From: Karalla daura
Lineage: Eukaryota > Chordata > Actinopteri > Chaetodontiformes > Leiognathidae
Assembly: GCA_029224185.1 (NCBI GenBank)
Contig: CM055192.1
Span: 14,534,739 to 14,598,738, forward strand
DNA: 64,000 nucleotides
Direction: 5' to 3'
The translations under genes were made by a program, and so were the position numbers. This document shows, in pieces, positions 56,750-64,000 of the stretch. The notes under the pieces are model-generated. The model did no database searches. It saw nothing but the letters and a program-made list of their open reading frames with translations, and had not been told where the DNA came from. Each line of letters starts with the position of its first letter. Position 1 is the first letter of the stretch.

Positions 56750-57381
56750 CCAAAAAAGTTCTCAAATGGATTCCTGAAACAGGAATAAGTAGCATTTCCA
56801 CATTTCGTGGAAAAGTACTGGACGAAAACTGCACCTTTACACAACCCAGACCTTCCATTCTTTTGAGCATTGACACTATAGACAGGACATTTATGTAGTT
56901 GAAAGCATTAATGCCGTGTGTTTGTTTGGGGAAGACATTGCTCGATGCAGTTATTAAATCTGCTGAGAACGCCTCCCAGTTGGTATTAAACTTTATAAAT
57001 CTGAGTTCACGGGTGGTGCGGATGCTTATTACCAGTCTGCTGAACACAGCGCATCAGATTCTCTAAGTACAGCCTCTCGCTGTGCGTCTGACAACTAAGA
57101 GGCTTCAAACTGATTATTTTTAGGTTGATTACCCACAAAGTGCTCTCACATTCGAAGAATCTCCCCCTCAGGACAGTCGCTCGCACACAAGCGCACCACA
57201 CACCAGGCCGCCCGCGACCTTTGACCTTTCACTCTGCCTCGACCCCATCATGATGATGTACAGCAAGCTCATCATCGCCATGGAAACATGGACCAGTTGC
57301 ACGGAGCCGCGCCACGGGGGAGTGCGCGTGTGCGAGCTTGTGTGTTTGTGTGTGTGTGAATACTGTCTGTGAAGGGGGGGA

Positions 57382-57421
<40 letters not shown>

Positions 57422-58260
57422 GGGACACACACTAATAGGACTCTCCATCTGTCTATGTAAATCAATCCTGACCTTTGCTGAACCCTGGCTGTGCAGTTTG
57501 ACAGTTAATCACTTGATAAGTGTGTTATATGTATGAGTGTGTGTCTCTTTGTGTGTGTGTGTGGCTGTGTGTGGCTGTGCGTGTGTGTGTGTGTGCGTGA
57601 GAGTGTGTATGTGTCAGCTATTGTTTCTTGTTTAGTGTAATTGAGTACAGAAAAACAGCAGGCCTCCAAACCATCAGGCAGAATAGGAGAACCCCTGTGT
57701 GTGTGGTGTGTGTGTGTGTGTGTTTGTACATGTGTGTGCGTATTTAACTGTGTGTGTTTATGTGTGCTGATGTTTTCTGACCTTGGTGATGGTGAGGTAG
57801 ACAAGTCACTGGGACGTCTTTGTGTGTGTGTGTGTGTGAGGAGCAGAGTGAATGATAGACACACTATGTTTGCTTGTGAAAGCATCTTCAGGTATAAATA
57901 ATTCATCCACAGTAATGTTCAGTGAGTGACAGCATAAAGCTCATCGCTTGTCCGTTGGGCTGTTAGTGTTTCCAGGTCATCAGCTTGTTGTTGCTTAGTA
58001 AGTTTCTCTTACTAAGAATGAACAAATAACTGCAGCCTTCGTTTCTGATTATCGTTGTGAGCAACGTGTTTGTTTGATGCCTTTGAAAAAGACAAGCTGC
58101 CGGCGGAAGAAAATGCTTATAAAAATGCTTAAAAAAAAGAGCATTTAGCTGGAGGACCTTGGAAGATCAAGTTACTAATAGTCTGTAATCGTGTTTTGCA
58201 GAATTCCTGAAAACACCCAAATCATCCAGATTTTTTCCCCTCTCTCTGTTTAAGACCCCC

Positions 58261-58315
<55 letters not shown>

Positions 58316-58500
58316 CCACCTAAAACCCTGATTACAGTGAAGATCGACGCGGATATTTTTGAGTCAATCCCACGGTTGTACTGCTGCATGTGTCCTAATG
58401 CGCCGCTAATAATCAGATTTAGGATTGTTTGCTGAAAACCACAGCGCCCAGCTGCAGCAGATTTAGTTGTGAATGTGTTGAAAAAGAGAATTTACACACT
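56750..58500. other. Gene-free stretch
   Basis: CA array at 57385-57421, GT-rich at 57535-57620 and 57695-57730, a C-run of about 20 at 58256-58277 leading into CA to 58312. No exon recognised. Confidence 0.5.
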
Positions 58501-58834
58501 GGGTGCACGCTCGTTAAGTGGTTAGCGCTGATGCCTCACAGCATGACCTTCCAAAGGTTCAAATCCCGGTCTGGTCGGTCTGGCCCTTTCACTGTGGAGT
58601 TCGCATGTTCTCGGTATGTGTTAGTTGTAGTGGATTTTCTCTCAGTTCTTTGGTTTCCTCTCCATAGTCCAAGAACAGTCATGCTCAGGTTGTTCAGAGA
58701 CTAGAGACTGCCTCCAGGTGTGAGTGTGGGAGCGGGTGGAGAGTGTCTATGACCTCTTAGGGAGTGGTGACCTGCCCTCACCCCTGTGACACCAGCAGGT
58801 TATTAAGTGGATAAGATTATGGATAGATGCTAAA

Positions 58835-58835
<1 letters not shown>
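58500..58835 (+). mobile_element. SINE-like dispersed repeat, near full length
   Basis: TTAAGTGGTTAGCGCTGATG, CCTCACAGCATGACC, box-B-like GGTTCAAATCCCGG, GTGGAGTTCGCATGTTCTC, GGTGTGAGTGTGGGAG and tail AAGTGGATAAGATTATGGAT. Confidence 0.75.
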
Positions 58836-62419
<3,584 letters not shown>

Positions 62420-62420
<1 letters not shown>

Positions 62421-62790
62421 TTTAGTTAGGGTTAGTAGTCAGCACTATTGCCTCACAGCAGGAAAGACCTGGCCTCAACTCCAGGTTGGACTGAAGACCT
62501 TTCGGTGTGGAGTTTGCATATTCCCCCTTTGTCTACGCAGATTTTCCTCCGAGTAGTCCGGTTTCCTCCCACAGTCCAGAAACATGCATGTTTTGGTTGA
62601 CTGACTCTGTATGGCCCCTAGGTCTGTGTGTAGGAGGGACCTGTGTGACCTGTGATGCACTGGTGCCCTGCCTTGACCCTCTAAGACAGATAAAGGCATA
62701 TTGTATTGTATTGTATTGTATTCTTCTACCCTATGTGCACTGCAACACCGTGAAGGTGCAAAGTTGGTAAGGTAATGGGTGAATGGATCC
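62420..62790 (+). mobile_element. SINE-like dispersed repeat with TATTG expansion
   Basis: GTCAGCACTATTGCCTCACA, CAACTCCAGGTTGGAC, GTGTGGAGTTTGCATATTCC, CCACAGTCCAGAAACATGCA, then a short (TATTG)n tract at 62700-62722 and tail GGTAATGGGTGAATGGATCC. Confidence 0.7.
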
Positions 62791-63760
62791 AGTGATTTAC
62801 ACTCTGGGAGTGTGGCGGACGTCTTCAGCGTGCTCCACTGCTCTTCTTTAAGAATTCAATTATAACAGGTGCCAAATTAGGGCACCCGCTGCACTGGTTT
62901 GATCCTTTGTTGGAGAGAAGGGTCCATTACGAAGGCAGACAATGCTAAAATGCAACAAATTCACTCTTTCCGTTTTGTCCTATTTTGTGCTCCTGCTTGA
63001 CATTTCAAAATGTAATCCTGTGTTTTTTTCGCCTCTTTTTAATGACTTCTCATGTATTCTCAGGTTTTGTCCTCCTGTATGTCAGATATTATGAATGATA
63101 ATGACATGCTGAATGACAGTGGTGATGACCGGTCACATTGCACATTGGATAATATGAGTCTTGTTGTATATTCACATTATATTTTATTATATTTTAAGGA
63201 CACAGACAAAGCTCCCATGCTAGGGTTTGACAGCAAACAGACACATAATAAAGAAAACAGTTGTGTGTGTGTGTGCTATAACCCATGTGGCTTACAGGGT
63301 TCAATAATCAGTGATATTTGGAGAAATAAGACCTGTCGGGTTGCCAGCAGGGTTTCAGGTGCTGTGTTTCATTAGAGGGACATAGACAAATTTACACAGT
63401 GCCCTCCAGCAGGCTGATGATAGAGATAACACAATACAGGAAAGGAATAGCAATGAGACGCAATCGAGAGCACATGTATGCATTTAAACACAATTAGAGT
63501 CGTTAAGAAGATAAGGGCTTCGCTTCTCTCTCGTGCTTAACTAATGCTCATTACTGACGCCAAATAAGGGGAGATTGAAAGAGGGAGGCAGATTGAAAAC
63601 AACATGCTACACATTCAGTCCAAAAATATAAATTCTGTACACAAAGTCAAGTGAAAATAAGTGTAATACTGTGGGGTAATCTAGCATTTAGTATAACGTC
63701 TCCTACAATCAGCCGCTACAAAAGGACCCTCTCAACACCTCAGTCCGCCAACGTACTGCG
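62790..63760. other. Gene-free stretch
   Basis: AT-rich, largely unique-looking sequence. I see no exon, RNA gene or clear repeat. Confidence 0.45.
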
Positions 63761-63761
63761 C

Positions 63762-63923
<162 letters not shown>

Positions 63924-63949
63924 GTCATACTTAAGATATGATAATATAA

Positions 63950-64000
63950 GTACTATATTTATCCCCCGAAGGGAAATTATTGAATGCATTATGTATTAAT
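63950..64000. mobile_element. Edge of a dispersed repeat, cut by the window
   Basis: ATTTATCCCCCGAAGGGAAA followed by TTATTG resembles the 'TTATTGATCCCCGAAGGGAAATT' end of an abundant fish repeat; it runs off the right edge. Confidence 0.45.

Noticed and set aside
56701..56750. True chromosome end
   Set aside because: Only six TTAGGG units with unique sequence on both sides; interstitial, not a telomere.

Overview
The window is vertebrate nuclear DNA, almost certainly from a teleost fish. Evidence: GT-AG introns, a CpG-rich promoter, very dense (CA)n/(GT)n microsatellites, and about a dozen copies of the dispersed tRNA-headed repeat typical of ray-finned fish genomes. I find no prokaryotic features, CRISPR array, operon or viral gene.

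The window holds one gene I can support. It is a complete plus-strand Groucho/TLE co-repressor with 20 coding exons between 23099 and 41161, every exon joining in phase to give 774 residues. The N-terminus (MFPQGRHPTPHQ), the SNSLLPESLR/KKRKVDDKDSSHY segment and the [14 protein letters not shown] segment match TLE1 better than TLE2, TLE3 or TLE4, so I call it tle1. The protein reads in order: Q tetramerisation domain, GP domain, CcN segment with nuclear localisation signal and kinase sites, SP domain, and a seven-bladed WD40 propeller.

Layout: 1-22050 is gene-free flank made of microsatellites, SINE-like repeats and some quieter blocks that may be conserved non-coding elements. 22050-23098 is a CpG-rich promoter and leader with four ATTGG boxes, E/C-boxes and three short upstream ORFs. 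23099-41161 is the coding region; introns 4, 6, 8 and 13 are the long ones. 41162 to about 43190 is the 3' UTR, ending at a single AATAAA at 43161. 43200-64000 is again gene-free, with a homeodomain-motif cluster just past the poly(A) site, many CA arrays, an interstitial TTAGGG array and a 162-bp TATC array at the right edge.

No new biological system is evident. The points most worth checking concern RNA processing of tle1: a second in-frame donor for exon 6 that adds [10 protein letters not shown] (recalled as an isoform segment of mammalian TLE3), acceptors built on TG or CT microsatellites instead of ordinary pyrimidine tracts, tandem acceptors at exons 7 and 13, and an abrupt wobble-position GC change between exons 14 and 15.
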